Below are positions 22,864-34,569 of a stretch of 64,000 bases of DNA, piece after piece. Positions within the stretch are counted from its first letter, which is position 1; each line of letters opens with the position of its first letter. The DNA is taken from assembly GCF_003086295.3 (NCBI RefSeq), contig NC_092040.1, forward strand, positions 55,159,559-55,223,558, given 5' to 3'. The position numbers and the translations under genes are program-made. The notes below the pieces were generated by a model. The model worked only from the letters and a program-made list of their open reading frames with translations. It had not been told where the DNA came from and did no database searches. Origin of the DNA: Arachis hypogaea (Eukaryota; Streptophyta; Magnoliopsida; Fabales; Fabaceae).

Positions 22864-23060
22864 TGGCTTAGAGGATGGAAAGGAAGCATGCAAAGTGGAA
22901 AGAATACAAGAAGTTGAGAAATTGCTAAGCTGTCTAGCCTGACCTCTTTGCACTCAAACGGCTATAACTTTAGCTACAGAGATCCAAACGACGCGGTTCC
23001 AGTTGCGTTGGAAAGCTAACGTCCGGGCTTTGATTTGATATATAATTTGCTATAGCTGCT
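22864..23060 (+). repeat. 3' LTR of C, first surviving part
   Basis: Matches the 5' LTR from about 16675 to 16871. It stops at CTGCT (23056-23060), where B begins, and resumes after B's right TSD. Confidence 0.85.
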
Positions 23061-24616
23061 TGATGAGCAGATATTTTATACACTTTTTGGGGGTAATTTC
23101 ATGTAGATTTTAGTATGTTTTAATTAATTTTTAGTAGAATATTATTAGTTTTTAGGCAAAAATCATATTTCTGGACTTTACTATGAGTTTGTGTGTTTTT
23201 CTGTGATTTCAGGTATTTTCTGGCTGAAATTGAGGGAGCTGAGCAAAAATCTGAGTTAGGCCGAAAAAGGACTGCTGATGCTGTTGGATTCTGACCTCCC
23301 TGCACTCGAAATGGATTTTTTGGAGCTACAGAAGTCCCATTGGCGCGCTCTCAACGGCGTTGGAAAGTAGACATCCAGGGCTTTCCAGCAATATATAATA
23401 GTTCATACTTTGCACGAAGATAGACGACGTAACTTGGCGTTGAACGCCAAGTACATGCTGTTGTCTGGAGTTAAACGCTAGAAAAACGTCATGATCCGGA
23501 GTTGAACGCCCAAAACACGTTATAACTTGGAGTTCAACTCCAAGAAAGGCCTCAACTCGTGGATAGCTTTAGTCCCAGCCCCAGCACACACCAAGTGGGC
23601 CCCAGAAGTGGATTTCTGCACCAATTATCTTAGTTTACTCATTTTCTGTAAACCTAGGTTACTGGTTTACTATTTAAACAACTTTCAGAGACTAATCTTG
23701 TACCTTATGACATTTTCAGATCTGAATTACATACTTTTTGACGGCATGAGTCTCTAAACTCCATTGTTGGGGGTGAGGAGCTCTGCAGCGTCTCGATGAA
23801 TTAATACAATTCCTTTATTTTCCATTCAAACACGCTTGTTCTTATCTAAGATGTTCATTCGCGCTTAATTGTGGAGAAGGTGATGATCCGTGACACTCAT
23901 CACCTTCCTCAATCCATGAATGTGTGCCTGACAACCACCTCCGTTCTACATCAGATTGAATGAGTATCTCTTAGATTCCTTAATCAGAATCTTCGTGGTA
24001 TAAGCCGGATTGATGGCGGCATTCATGAGAATCCGGAAAGTCTAAACCTTGTCTGTGGTATTCCGAGTAGGATTCTGGGATTGAATGACTGTGACGAGCT
24101 TCAAACTCCTGAAGGCTGGGCGTTAGTGACAGACGCAAAAGAATCAATGGATTTTATTCCAACTTGATTGAGAACCGACAGATGATTAGCCGTGCTGTGA
24201 CAGAGCATAGGAACGTTTTCACTGAGAGGATAGGAAGTAGCCATTGACAACGGTGACACCCTACATAGAGCTTGCCATGGAAGGGACCTTGTGTGTGGGA
24301 AGAGGATTTCAAGGAAAAGTTGAGATTCAGAGGACAAAGCATCTCCAAAACTCCAACATATTTCTCATTACTGCACACTAAGTAACGTTTTTATTCTCCA
24401 TTATTAAAGTAATAACTATTTATTTTATGCCCTTTTCTTTATTAAAATACGAGGCTAAAGAATCCTATTGGTATCCTGACTAAGACAAATAAAATAAACA
24501 TAGCTTGCTTCAATCCAACAATCTCCGTGGGATTCGACCCTTACTCACGTAAGGTATTACTTGGACGACCCAGTGCACTTGCTGGTTAGTTGTGTGGATT
24601 ACAAATTCGTGCACCA
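23061..24616 (+). repeat. 5' LTR of B
   Basis: TGATGAGCAGATATTTTATAC to GTGCACCA. It carries a small GGCGTTGAACGCC/GAGTTAAACGC cluster (about 23433-23545). Close to, but distinct from, the LTRs of A, F and K. Confidence 0.93.
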
Positions 24617-24622
24617 AGTGTT

Positions 24623-24640
24623 TGGCGCCGTTGCCGGGGA
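24623..24640 (+). promoter_or_regulatory. Primer binding site of B
   Basis: Exact TGGCGCCGTTGCCGGGGA, 6 bases after the LTR. Confidence 0.92.
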
Positions 24641-25609
24641 TTGTTGAGTTTGAACAATTGAAGGCTTATTTTATTTCTTAGATTAGGAATAATTTATTTT
24701 TGTTGTTATAGAGTCATTAAATTTTGATAGGATAGTCTCTTTTCAAAAATTTCTTTTCAAAAATATTATTTTTCTTAATTAGTTGTTAATTTTTCGTGAG
24801 TTTAGTGTCTTATTTTAAGTTTGGTGTTAATTGCATATTTTATATTTTCTTTAAAATTTTCGTGTTAGTATTCTTGGTTCTTCCTTGATCTTCAAGTTGT
24901 TCTTGTCCATTTTTCTTGATTGATCTTTAGTTTTTCTTGTTTTGTGTCTTTTCTTGTTTCTCTTGTGCTTTTTCAAACAGTAACTTTAAAAAATTTTTAC
25001 TTATATCTATTTTTAAAATTAACTCTGAAGTTGCTGCCCATTTTGCTGGAGCTTTAGTAGTTGTTCTTCATAATTGGGTATCCTCTTTGGAATCTTTTTC
25101 AAAAATAATTTTTTTATTGAATCTTGTGCCAAACTTTAAGTTTGGTGTTTTCTTGCTAAGTTTCCTTTAATTTTCGAAAATTTGTCTTGGTTTTCTAAAA
25201 ATTTTAAGTTTGGTGTTCTTCCTTTTTGTTCTTGGTGTTCTTGTGAATTTTCAAAGTGTTCTTGAGTCTTTCTTGTGCTTTGATCTTAAAATTTTTAAGT
25301 TTGGTGTTCCTTGGTGTTTTCCCTCCAAAATTTTCGAAAATAAGGAACATTGGATCTAAAAATTTTAAATCTTGTGTCTTTTGCATATTTTTCTCTTTCA
25401 TCATAAAATTCAAAATTCAAAAAAAAAATATTCTTCCTAACTAATTTTAAACTATTTTTTTCGAAATCTTATAAAAAAAAATTCAGATTTCAATTTCAAA
25501 ATATTTTTCAATTTCTTTTATTTGTTTCATTTTTATTTTATTTTATAAAAATTAATTTTTTTTATAAAATAAACAATAGCAACATACATATCATCTCTTT
25601 TATTCCATT
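24641..25609 (+). other. 5' leader of B with repeated TAAGTTTGGTGTT
   Basis: The 12-13 base motif TTTAAGTTTGGTGTT recurs about four times (near 24815, 25137, 25203 and 25300). The same motif borders the 3' LTRs of A, F, H and I. The rest is T-rich. No gene. Confidence 0.6.
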
Positions 25610-27451
25610 ATGGAATTAAGTGGGAATGATCAGTCCAGGAGGACTCTGGGGTCATATGCTAACCCCACTACTGCTTCATATGGGGGTAGTATCTATATAC
25701 CCTCCATTGGAGTTAGTAGCTTTGAGTTGAATCCTCAGCTCATTATCATGGTGCAGCAAAACTGCCAGTATTCTGGTCTTCCACATGAAGAACCTACAGA
25801 GTTTCTGGCACAATTTTTACAATTTGCTGACACAGTACATGATAAAGAAGTGGATCAGGATGTCTACAGATTATTACTGTTTCCATTTGCTGTAAAAGAT
25901 CAAGCTAAGAGGTGGTTAAATAACCAGCCTAAGAACAGCATAAAAACATGGAAACAGCTGTCAGAAAAATTCCTGAATCACTATTTCCCTCCAAAACGGA
26001 TGACACAGCTAAGGCTAAGCATCCAAGGCTTCAAACAAGGAGATAATGAATCCCTTTATGATGCCTGGGAGAGATACAGAGAGATGCTAAGAAAATGCCC
26101 CTCTGAAATGTTTTCAGAGTGGGTGCAATTAGACATCTTCTACTATGGGCTTACAGAAAAAGCTCAGATTTCTCTAGACCACTCAACCGGTGGATCTATA
26201 CATATGAGAAAAACAATTGAAGAAGCTCAAGAGCTTATTGATACAGTTGCCAGAAATCAGCATCTGTACCTAAGCAGTGAATCTTCCATGAAAGAAGAAG
26301 CTAAAACAGTAACTGCTGAACTCAGTCCTGTAGATCAGGCTAATGAATTCAATCAGCAATTAGACTTTTTAACTCAGCAGCTAGCCGAATTCAAGGAAAT
26401 ACTACAGGAAACAAGAATGGCTAACAGGAATATGGAAGTACAGTTCAGGCAAACAGAAAAGCAACTGTCAAAACAAATAGCAGAAGAATGCCAAGCAGTT
26501 CAACTAAGAAGTGGGAAAACATTAAATACCTCACTTCAAAGCAGCAGGAAGCCAAGAAATGAACAAATGGCTACTCAAAATCCCTCTGAGGACAATCAGA
26601 GCCCAGAGAGGAATAATACTGGCGCTGAACGCCCAGCCTATGCTCATTCCTGGCGTTCAACGCCAGAAACAAGCATGAATCCGGCGTTGAACGCCCAAAG
26701 GGAACATGGTTCTGGCGTTCAAACGCCAGTAACAAATAAGGAAGTGGCGTCTAACGCCACTCCAGCTTCCACCCCTGGCATTCAAATGCCAGTGGGTGAT
26801 CAGTCACATACAAGTGTTGATAACAACCCTTCTAAAAAGGCTTCCCAACCCACTTCTGTAGGTAATAAACCTGCAGCAACTAAGGTTGAGGAATACAAAG
26901 CCAAAATGCCTTATCCTCAAAAACTCCGCCAAGCGGAACAGGATAAGCAATTTGCCCGCTTTGTAGACTATCTCAGGACTCTTGAAATAAAGATTCCGTT
27001 TGCAGAAGCACTTGAGCAAATACCATCTTATGCTAAGTTTATGAAAGAGATCTTAAGTCATAAGAAGGATTGGAGGGAAACTGAAAAAGTTTACCTCACT
27101 GAAGAATGCAGTGCAGTCATTCTGAAAAGCTTACCTGAGAAGCTTAAAGATCCTGGAAGCTTTATGATACCATGCACATTAGAAGGTACTTGTACCAAGC
27201 AAGCTTTATGTGATCTTGGGGCAAGTATCAATCTAATACTTGCATCTACTATCAGAAAGCTTGGTTTGACTGAAGAAATCAAACCAACCAGGATATGTCT
27301 TCAACTTGCTGATGGCCCCATTAAATACCCATCAGGAGTGATTGAAGACATGATTGTCAAGGTCGGGCCATTCGCCTTTCCTACTGACTTTGTGGTGCTG
27401 GAAATGGAGGAGCACAAGAGTGCAACTCTCATTCTAGAAGACCTTTCCTAG
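25610..27451 (+). pseudogene. Gag-protease of B, frameshifted at the protease end
   Basis: 613 codons. Residues about 40-215 form the gag domain (FLAQFLQFAD, then FPFAVKDQAKRWL, then ESLYDAWERYREMLRKCP). A coiled-coil-like stretch follows (about 230-300), then a variable region (about 320-410) containing palindrome-encoded repeats (ALNAQ, GVQTP). The aspartic protease motif CDLGASIN is at about residue 533. No CCHC zinc knuckle is visible. One base is missing near 27434 relative to F, so the frame ends at TAG 27449 inside the protease, while pol continues open in the next frame. The start ATG matches F's start region. Confidence 0.88.
26620..26800. repeat. GGCGTTNAACGCC palindromes inside B gag
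   Basis: At least five copies lie in coding sequence, for example CTGGCGTTCAACGCCAG and CCGGCGTTGAACGCCC. They are translated in one frame as GVQTPE-like or ALNAQ-like peptides. Same motif as in the LTR and post-integrase arrays. Confidence 0.7.
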
Positions 27452-29413
27452 CCACTGGCCTAACCCTCATTGATGTCCAAAAAGGGGAAGTAACCTTGAG
27501 AGTCAATGAGGAGGAGTTTAAGTTGAATGTTGTCAAAGCCATGCAACATCCAGACACCCCAAATGACTGCATGAGTGTTGATATTATTGACTCTCTGGTA
27601 AGAGAGGTCAATATGGCTGAGAGTCTCAAATCAGAGCTAGAGGACATCTTTAAAGATGTTCAGCCTGATTTGGAGGAATCAGAGAAGATAATAGAACCTC
27701 TGAAAATCCCTCAAGAAGAGGAGAAACCTCCAAAACCCAAACTCAAACCATTACCACCATCCCTGAAATATGCATTTCTGGGAGAAGGTGATACCTTTCC
27801 TGTAATTATAAGCTCTACCTTAGAGCCACAGGAAGAGGAAGCACTAATTCAAGTGCTAAGGACGCACAAGACAGCTCTTGGGTGGTCCATTAGTGATCTT
27901 AAGGGCATTAGCCCAGCCAGATGCATGCACAAAATCTTGCTGGAGGATGACGCCAAGCCAGTGGTTCAACCACAAAGGCGGCTGAATCCAGCTATGAAAG
28001 AAGTGGTGCAGAAAGAGGTCACTAAATTACTAGAGGCTGGGATTATTTATCCTATTTCTGACAGCCCCTGGGTGAGCCCTGTCCAAGTCGTCCCTAAGAA
28101 AGGAGGCATGACAGTGGTTCATAATGAAAAAAATGAACTGGTTCCTACAAGAACAGTTACAGGGTGGCGTATGTGCATTGATTATAGAAGGCTCAATACA
28201 GCCACCAGAAAGGATCATTTTCCTTTACCATTCATAGACCAGATGCTAGAAAGACTAGCAGGTCATGAATACTACTGCTTCCTGGATGGATATTCAGGTT
28301 ATAATCAAATTGCAGTAGATCCCCAGGATCAGGAGAAAACGGCATTCACATGCCCATCTGGAGTATTTGCATACAGAAGGATGCCATTTGGCCTGTGCAA
28401 TGCACCTGCAACCTTTCAGAGGTGCATGCTCTCAATTTTCTCTGATATGGTGGAAAAATTCCTGGAAGTCTTCATGGATGACTTTTCAGTATTTGGAGAC
28501 TCATTCAGCTCCTGCCTTAACCATTTAGCACTTGTTCTGAAAAGATGCCAAAAGACTAACCTAGTTTTAAACTGGGAAAAATGTCACTTTATGGTGACTG
28601 AAGGAATTGTCCTTGGGCACAAAATTTCGAACAAGGGAATAGAGGTGGACCAAGCTAAGGTAGAAGTAATTAAAAAATTGCCACCACCTGCTAATGTTAA
28701 GGCAATCAGAAGCTTTTTGGGGCATGCAGGATTCTATAGGAGGTTTATAAAGGATTTTTCAAAAATTGCCAAACCTCTGAGCAACTTGCTAGCTGCTGAC
28801 ACGCCATTTATATTTGATAAAGAGTGTCTGCAGGCATTTGAGACTCTGAAAGCTAAATTGGTCACAGCACCAATCATCTCTGCACCAGACTGGACATTAC
28901 CATTTGAATTGATGTGTGATGCCAGTGACCATGCCATTGGTGCAGTGTTGGGACAAAGGCATGACAAGCTTCTGCACGTCATTTACTATGCCAGCCGTGT
29001 TTTAAATGACGCACAGAAGAATTACACAACCACAGAAAAAGAGCTACTTGCAGTGGTTTACGCCATTGACAAATTCAGATCCTATTTAGTAGGATCAAAA
29101 GTGATTGTGTATACTGATCATGCTGCTCTTAAATATCTACTCACAAAGCAGGATTCAAAGCCCAGACTTATAAGATGGGTGTTGCTTCTGCAAGAGTTTG
29201 ATATAGAAATAAGAGACAGAAAAGGGACAGAGAATCAAGTAGCAGATCACCTGTCCCGAATAGAACCAGTAGAAGGGGCGTCCCTCCCTCTCACTGAGAT
29301 CTCTGAAACCTTTTCGGATGAGCAACTCTTTGCCATCCAGGAAGTGCCATGGTTTGCAGACATTGCAAACTACAAGGCAGTGAGATTCATACCCAAAGAG
29401 TATAGTAGGCTAC
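27436..29413 (+). pseudogene. Pol of B, 5' part: protease end, RT, RNase H
   Basis: Open from the frameshift to the A insertion. After the protease tail comes an acidic linker. RT begins near 27890 and shows the fingers/palm motifs [11 protein letters not shown] and the catalytic FMDD at 28471-28482. RNase H follows ([13 protein letters not shown] at about 28914, then TDHAALKYL), with the LSRIEPV tail near 29255. It is cut within the linker to integrase (IPKEYSR) by A at 29413. The remainder is at 40310-41523. Confidence 0.92.
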
Positions 29414-31151
29414 TGATGAGCGGATAATTTGTATGCTTTTTGGCATTGTTTTTAGTATGTTTTTAGTATGATATAGTTAGTTTTTATTATATTTTTATTA
29501 GTTTTTAGTTAAAATTCACCTTTCTGGACTTTACTATGAGTTTGTGTGTTTTTCTGTGATTTCAGGTATTTTCTGGCTGAAATTGAGGGACCTGAGCAAA
29601 AATCTGATTCAGAGACTGAAAAGGACTGCAGATGCTGTTGGATTCTGACCTCCCTGCATTCGAAGTGGATTTTCTGGAGCTACAGAAGCCCAATTGGCGC
29701 GCTCTTAACGGCGTTGGAAAGTAGACATCCAGGGCTTTCCAGAAATATATGATAGTCCATACTTTGCCCAAGATTTGATGGCCCAAACCGGCGTTCAAAG
29801 TCACCCTCAGGAATCCCAGCGTTAAACGCTGGAACTGGCACCCAAATGGGAGTTAAACGCCCAAACTGGCACTAAAGCTGGCGTTTAACTCCAAGAAGAG
29901 TCTCTGCACGAAAATGCTTCATTGCTCAGCCCAAGCACACACCAAGTGGGCCCGGAAGTGGATTTTTATGTCATTTACTCATTTCTGTACACCTTAGGCT
30001 ACTAGTTTTCTATAAGTAGGACCTTTGACTATTGTATTGAGGAGTCTTTCGATCTTTAGATCTTTTGATCATGTTTTTATGATTGAACCCTCTTTGGGAG
30101 GCTGGCCATTCGGCCATGCCTAGACCTTATGCTTATGTATTTTCAACGGTGGAGTTTCTACACACCATAGATTAAGGTGTGGAGCTCTGCTGTACCTCGA
30201 GTATTAATGCACTTACTATTGTTCTTCCATTCAATTCCGCTTGTTCTTGTTCTAAGATATCACTTGTTCTTCAACTTGATGAATGTGATGATCCGTGACA
30301 CGCATCATCATTCTCACCCATGAACAAGGTGACTGACAACCATTCTTGTTCTACAAGCGATCAAGGCTCTAGTGAATATCTCTTGGATTCCTGATTGCAC
30401 GATGCATGGTTGATCGCCTGACAACCGAGTGCTCGTCTGACAAACGAGCCAACCATTCCGTGAGATCAGAGTCTTCGTGGTATAGGCGAGAACTGATGGC
30501 AGCATTCAAGAGAATCCGGAAGGTCTAACCTTGTCTGTGGTATTCTGAGTAGGATTCAATGACTGAATGACTGTGACGAGCTTCAAACTCCTGAAGGCGG
30601 GGCGTTAGTTACAGACGCAAAAGAATCATTGGATTCTATTCCAGCCTGATTGAGAATCGACAGATGAATTCCGCTATGCTGTGACAGAGCATATGCAATC
30701 GCTTTCACTGAGAGGATGGGAGGTAGCCATTGACAACGGTGAAACCCTACACAAGTTTGCCATGGAAAGGAATGAGAAGGATTGGATGAAGACAGTAGGA
30801 AAGCAGAGAGACGGAAGGGAAAGCATCTTCATGCGCTTATCTGAAGTTCCTACCAATGAATTACATAAGTATCTCTATCTTTACCTTTGTGTTATTTTCG
30901 TTCATCACCATATCCAATTGAGTTTGCCTGACTAAGATTTACAAGATGACCATAGCTTGCTTCAATACTAACAATCTCCGTGGGATCGACCCTTACTCGC
31001 GTAAGGTTTATTACTTGGACGACCCAGTGCACTTGCTGGTTAGTTGTGCGAAGTTGTGTAATGCCATGGTATTGAGCTACCAAGTTTTTGGAGTTCATGA
31101 CCGGGGATTATGAGAGTTGTGAAAAAGTATTGTTCACAATTTCGCGCACCA
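29414..31151 (+). repeat. 5' LTR of A (1738 bp)
   Basis: TGATGAGCGGATAATTTG to CGCGCACCA. It contains palindromes (about 29790-29890), a TATAAGTA box at 30011-30018, a TGGCC-ATTC-GGCCA hairpin at 30103-30116, and near its end a PBS-like relic at 31089-31107. F and K have LTRs of the same family, but F lacks the relic segment. Confidence 0.93.
30011..30018 (+). promoter_or_regulatory. TATA box of A's LTR
   Basis: TATAAGTA in TTTTCTATAAGTAGGACC, repeated in the 3' LTR at 39167-39174. Probable promoter; transcription would start about 30 bp downstream. Confidence 0.5.
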
Positions 31152-31260
31152 AATTTTTGGCGCCGTTGCCGGGGATTGTTCAAAGTTTTGAGCAAGCTTT
31201 TGGTAACATCAGTGCCAAGATCCGGCAACAACACCAAGTTTTTGGCGTTATTGCCAGGGA
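31089..31260 (+). promoter_or_regulatory. Primer binding site of A with extra PBS-derived copies
   Basis: The true PBS is the exact TGGCGCCGTTGCCGGGGA at 31158-31175, 6 bases after the LTR. A degenerate copy ending ACCGGGGATT lies inside the LTR (31089-31107, also in the 3' LTR). A third, TGGCGTTATTGCCAGGGA, is at 31243-31260. A reverse-oriented CCGGCAACAACACCA is at 31222-31236. The last two can pair with each other. Confidence 0.75.
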
Positions 31261-31376
31261 TTGTTCAAGTTTGGACAACTGACGGTTCATCTTGTTGCTT
31301 AGATTAGGTATTTATTTTTTTTCGAAATTCTTGAAGATGAATTCTAGAGTTTCATGATGATTTGTTGAAATCTGGC

Positions 31377-31558
31377 TGGCTGAGAAGCCATGTCTAATTT
31401 CATTGGACCGAGGTTTCAACTTATCATCACAAGAGCTTGTTGATTTTTATCAAATCTTGCTTTTGGAGCAGTGATCTGCTAAGGCTTGGCTGGCCTTTGG
31501 CCATGTCTAGTGTTTTGGACCGAAGCTTTCTTTGAAAGCTTGGCTGGCTGTGAAGCCA
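31377..31558 (+). promoter_or_regulatory. Three TGGCY-loop-RGCCA hairpins in A's leader
   Basis: TGGCT-GAGA-AGCCA (31377-31390), TGGCC-TTT-GGCCA (31491-31503) and TGGCT-GTGA-AGCCA (31545-31558). Each is followed by TGTCTA and then GGACCG. Two loops are GNRA tetraloops. A fourth relative lies in the LTRs (TGGCC-ATTC-GGCCA, then TGCCTA). They may form a packaging or dimerisation signal in the genomic RNA; this is inference. Confidence 0.55.
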
Positions 31559-32867
31559 TGTCTAATTCCTGGACCGGAGTCTTAGACTAGCATTGCACTG
31601 ATTCCTGGAATTCTCATTAAGAATTTTGATACCTTTTTCCACTTAATCTTCGAAAAACACAAAAAAAAAATAAAAAAATCATAAAATCTAAAAATATTTC
31701 TTGTTTAGAGTCTCATGTTAAGTTTGGTGTCAATTGCATGCATTCATTCATGTGTCTTAGTGATCTTCAAGATGTTCTTGATGATTCCTTACTCTAATCT
31801 TTAAATTCTCTTGACTTGAGTGTTTTGTGTGTCTCATTTGCATTTTCATTTTGTTAATGTCAGTAGTCTACAAATTGCTAAGTTTGGTGTCTTGCATGCA
31901 TTGTTATTTGATTCTTGTTGCATTTTGATTTTTCCTTATTATTAAAAATCCAAAAATATTTTTAATTTGTGTCTTCTCAAGTCAATAATACAGAGAATTG
32001 AAGATTCAGAACATACAGCAGAGGAATTGCACAGAAAAAGCTGGGCGTTCAAAACGCCCAGTGAAGAAGGACAGACTGGCGTTTAAACGCCAGCCAGGGT
32101 ACCTGGTTGGGCGTTTAACGCCCAAAAAGGTAGTGTTTTGGGCGTTAAACGCCAGAATGTGCACCATTCTGGGCGTTTAACGCCAGGATGGCTAGAAGGG
32201 AAGATTTTGTTTTCAAATCAAATTTTTTCTAAGTTTTCAAAATCTTTTCAAAATCAAATCTTTTTCAAATCAATTTTTCAATCAAATCTTTTTTCAAAAC
32301 CAATTTCTTTCCATTTTTAAAGATACTTACTATCAATTAATGATTTGATTCAACATTTCAAGTATGTTGCCTTTTCTGTTGAGAAAGGTTTAATGTTTGA
32401 ATCATATCTTTTCTTGTTAGTCAAGTTTTTAATTTTCAAATCAAATCTTTTTAAAATGTTTTTCAAATCATATTTTCTCAATCACATCTTTTTAAAATCA
32501 ATCATATCTTCTTAACCACATCTTTTTCAAAATAGTTTTCAATCAAATCTTTTTGATTTCTAATTTCAAAATCTTTTTCAAAAATCACTTGATTTCTTTT
32601 CCATTCTCATTTTCGAAAATTAAGTAATGTTTTTCAAAAATGTTTTCAAAATTTTTCACTTAATTTTCGAAAATTACTTCCCTCCTTCTCACATCCTTCT
32701 ATTTATGGACTAACACTATTCCTTAATGCAAAATTCGAACTCCATCTTCTCTGATAAGTTCGAATTTTCTACTTCTGTCTTCTACTCTTCTTTTCCTCTG
32801 ACACCTAAAGGAATCTCTATACTGTGACATAGAGGATTCCACATTTTCTTGTTCTCTTCTCTTTCTT
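31559..32867 (+). other. Rest of A's 5' leader
   Basis: No gene. Five palindromes of the GGCGTTTAACGCC type lie at 32040-32190, then T-rich sequence with repeated CAAATCTTTTT units. Two TAAGTTTGGTGT motifs lie near 31718 and 31880. Confidence 0.6.
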
Positions 32868-34569
32868 ATGAGCAGGAGCAAAGACAAAGGCATTCTTGTT
32901 GAGGCTGATCCTGAACCTGAAAGGACCTTGAAGAGAAAGCTCAGAGAAGCCAAAGCACAACTCTCTTTAGAGCACCTGACCGAATTCTTCAAAGAAGAAG
33001 AACTCATGGCAGCCGAAAACAACAACAATGCCAACAATGCAAGGAAGGTGCTGGGTGACTTTACTGCACCTACTCCCGACTTCTATGGGAGAAGCATCTC
33101 TATCCCTGCCATTGGAGCAAACAACTTTGAGCTTAAGCCTCAATTAGTTTCTCTAATGCAACAGAATTGCAAGTTCCATGGACTTCCATTGGAAGATCCT
33201 CATCAGTTTTTAGCTGAATTCTTGCAAATCTGTGACACTGTTAAGACTAATGGGGTTGTCCCTGAGGTCTACAGACTTATGCTATTCCCTTTTGCTGTAA
33301 GAGACAGAGCTAGAACATGGTTGGACTCTCAACCTAAAGAAAGCCTGGACTCTTGGGAAAAGCTAGTCAATGCCTTCTTGGCAAAGTTCTTTCCACCTCA
33401 AAAATTGAGTAAGCTTAGAGTGGAAGTCCAAACCTTCAGACAGAAGGAAGGAGAATCCCTCTATGAAGCTTGGGAAAGATACAAACAACTAATTAGAAAG
33501 TGTCCTTCTGACATGCTTTCTGAATGGAGCATCATAGGTATTTTCTATGATGGTCTCTCTGAACTGTCCAAGATGTCTTTGGATAGCTCTGCTGGAGGCT
33601 CTCTTCATTTGAAGAAGACGCCTGCAGAAGCTCAAGAACTGATTGAAATGGTTGCAAATAACCAATTCATGTACACTTCTGAAAGAAATCCTGTGAACAA
33701 TGGGACTAGTCAGAAGAAAGGAGTTCTTGAGATTGACACTCTGAATGCCATATTGGCTCAGAACAAAATATTGACTCAACAAGTCAATATGATTTCTCAA
33801 AGTCTGTCTGGAATGCAAAATGCACCAAGCAGTACTAAGGAAGCTTCATCTGAGGAAGAAGCTTATGATCCTGAGAACCCTTCAATAGAAGAGGTGAATT
33901 ACATGGGAGAACCCTATGGAAATACCTATAATCCTTCATGGAGGAATCATCCAAATCTTTCATGGAAGGATCAACAGAGACCTCAACAAGGTTTCAATAA
34001 CAATAATGGTGGAAGAAACAGGTTTAGCAATAGCAAACCTTTTCCATCATCTTCTCAGCAACAGACAGAGAGCTCTAAGCAGAATACCTCTGACTTAGCT
34101 ACCATGGTCTCTGATCTGATCAAAACCACTCAAAGTTTCATGACTGAAACAAGGTCCTCTATCAGAAATTTGGAAGGACAAGTAGGTCAGCTGAGCAAGA
34201 AAATTACTGAACTCCCTCCAAGTACTCTTCCAAGCAATACTGAAGAAAATCCAAAAGGAGAGTGCAAGGCCATCAACATGGCCGAATTCTGGGAGGAAGA
34301 AGAGGCAGTGAACGCCACTGAGGAAGACCTCACTGGACGTCCACTGGCCTCCAGTGAGTTCCCCAATGAGGAACCATGGGAATCTGAGGCTCAAAATGAG
34401 ACCATAGAGATTCCATTGGACTTACTTCTGCCATTCATGAGCTCTGATGAGTATTCTTCCTCTGAAGAGGATGAGTATGTCACTGAAGAGCAAGTTGCTA
34501 AATACCTTGGAGCAATCATGAAGCTAAATGACAAGTTATTTGGAAATGAGACTTGGGAGGATGAACCTC
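32868..34569 (+). pseudogene. Gag of A, interrupted by a fold-back element
   Basis: The start MSRSKDKGILVEADPEPE is chosen as the first ATG after the leader; a second ATG (MAAENNNN) at about 33006 is possible. The gag domain spans about residues 75-265 (FLAEFLQICD, RLMLFPFAVRDRARTWL, ESLYEAWERYKQLIRKCP). Then come a Gln/Asn-rich region and a helix before an acidic tail. No CCHC knuckle. It is clearly diverged from the gag of B and F. The frame is disrupted at 34570 by the insertion and resumes after 35098 as protease. Confidence 0.85.
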
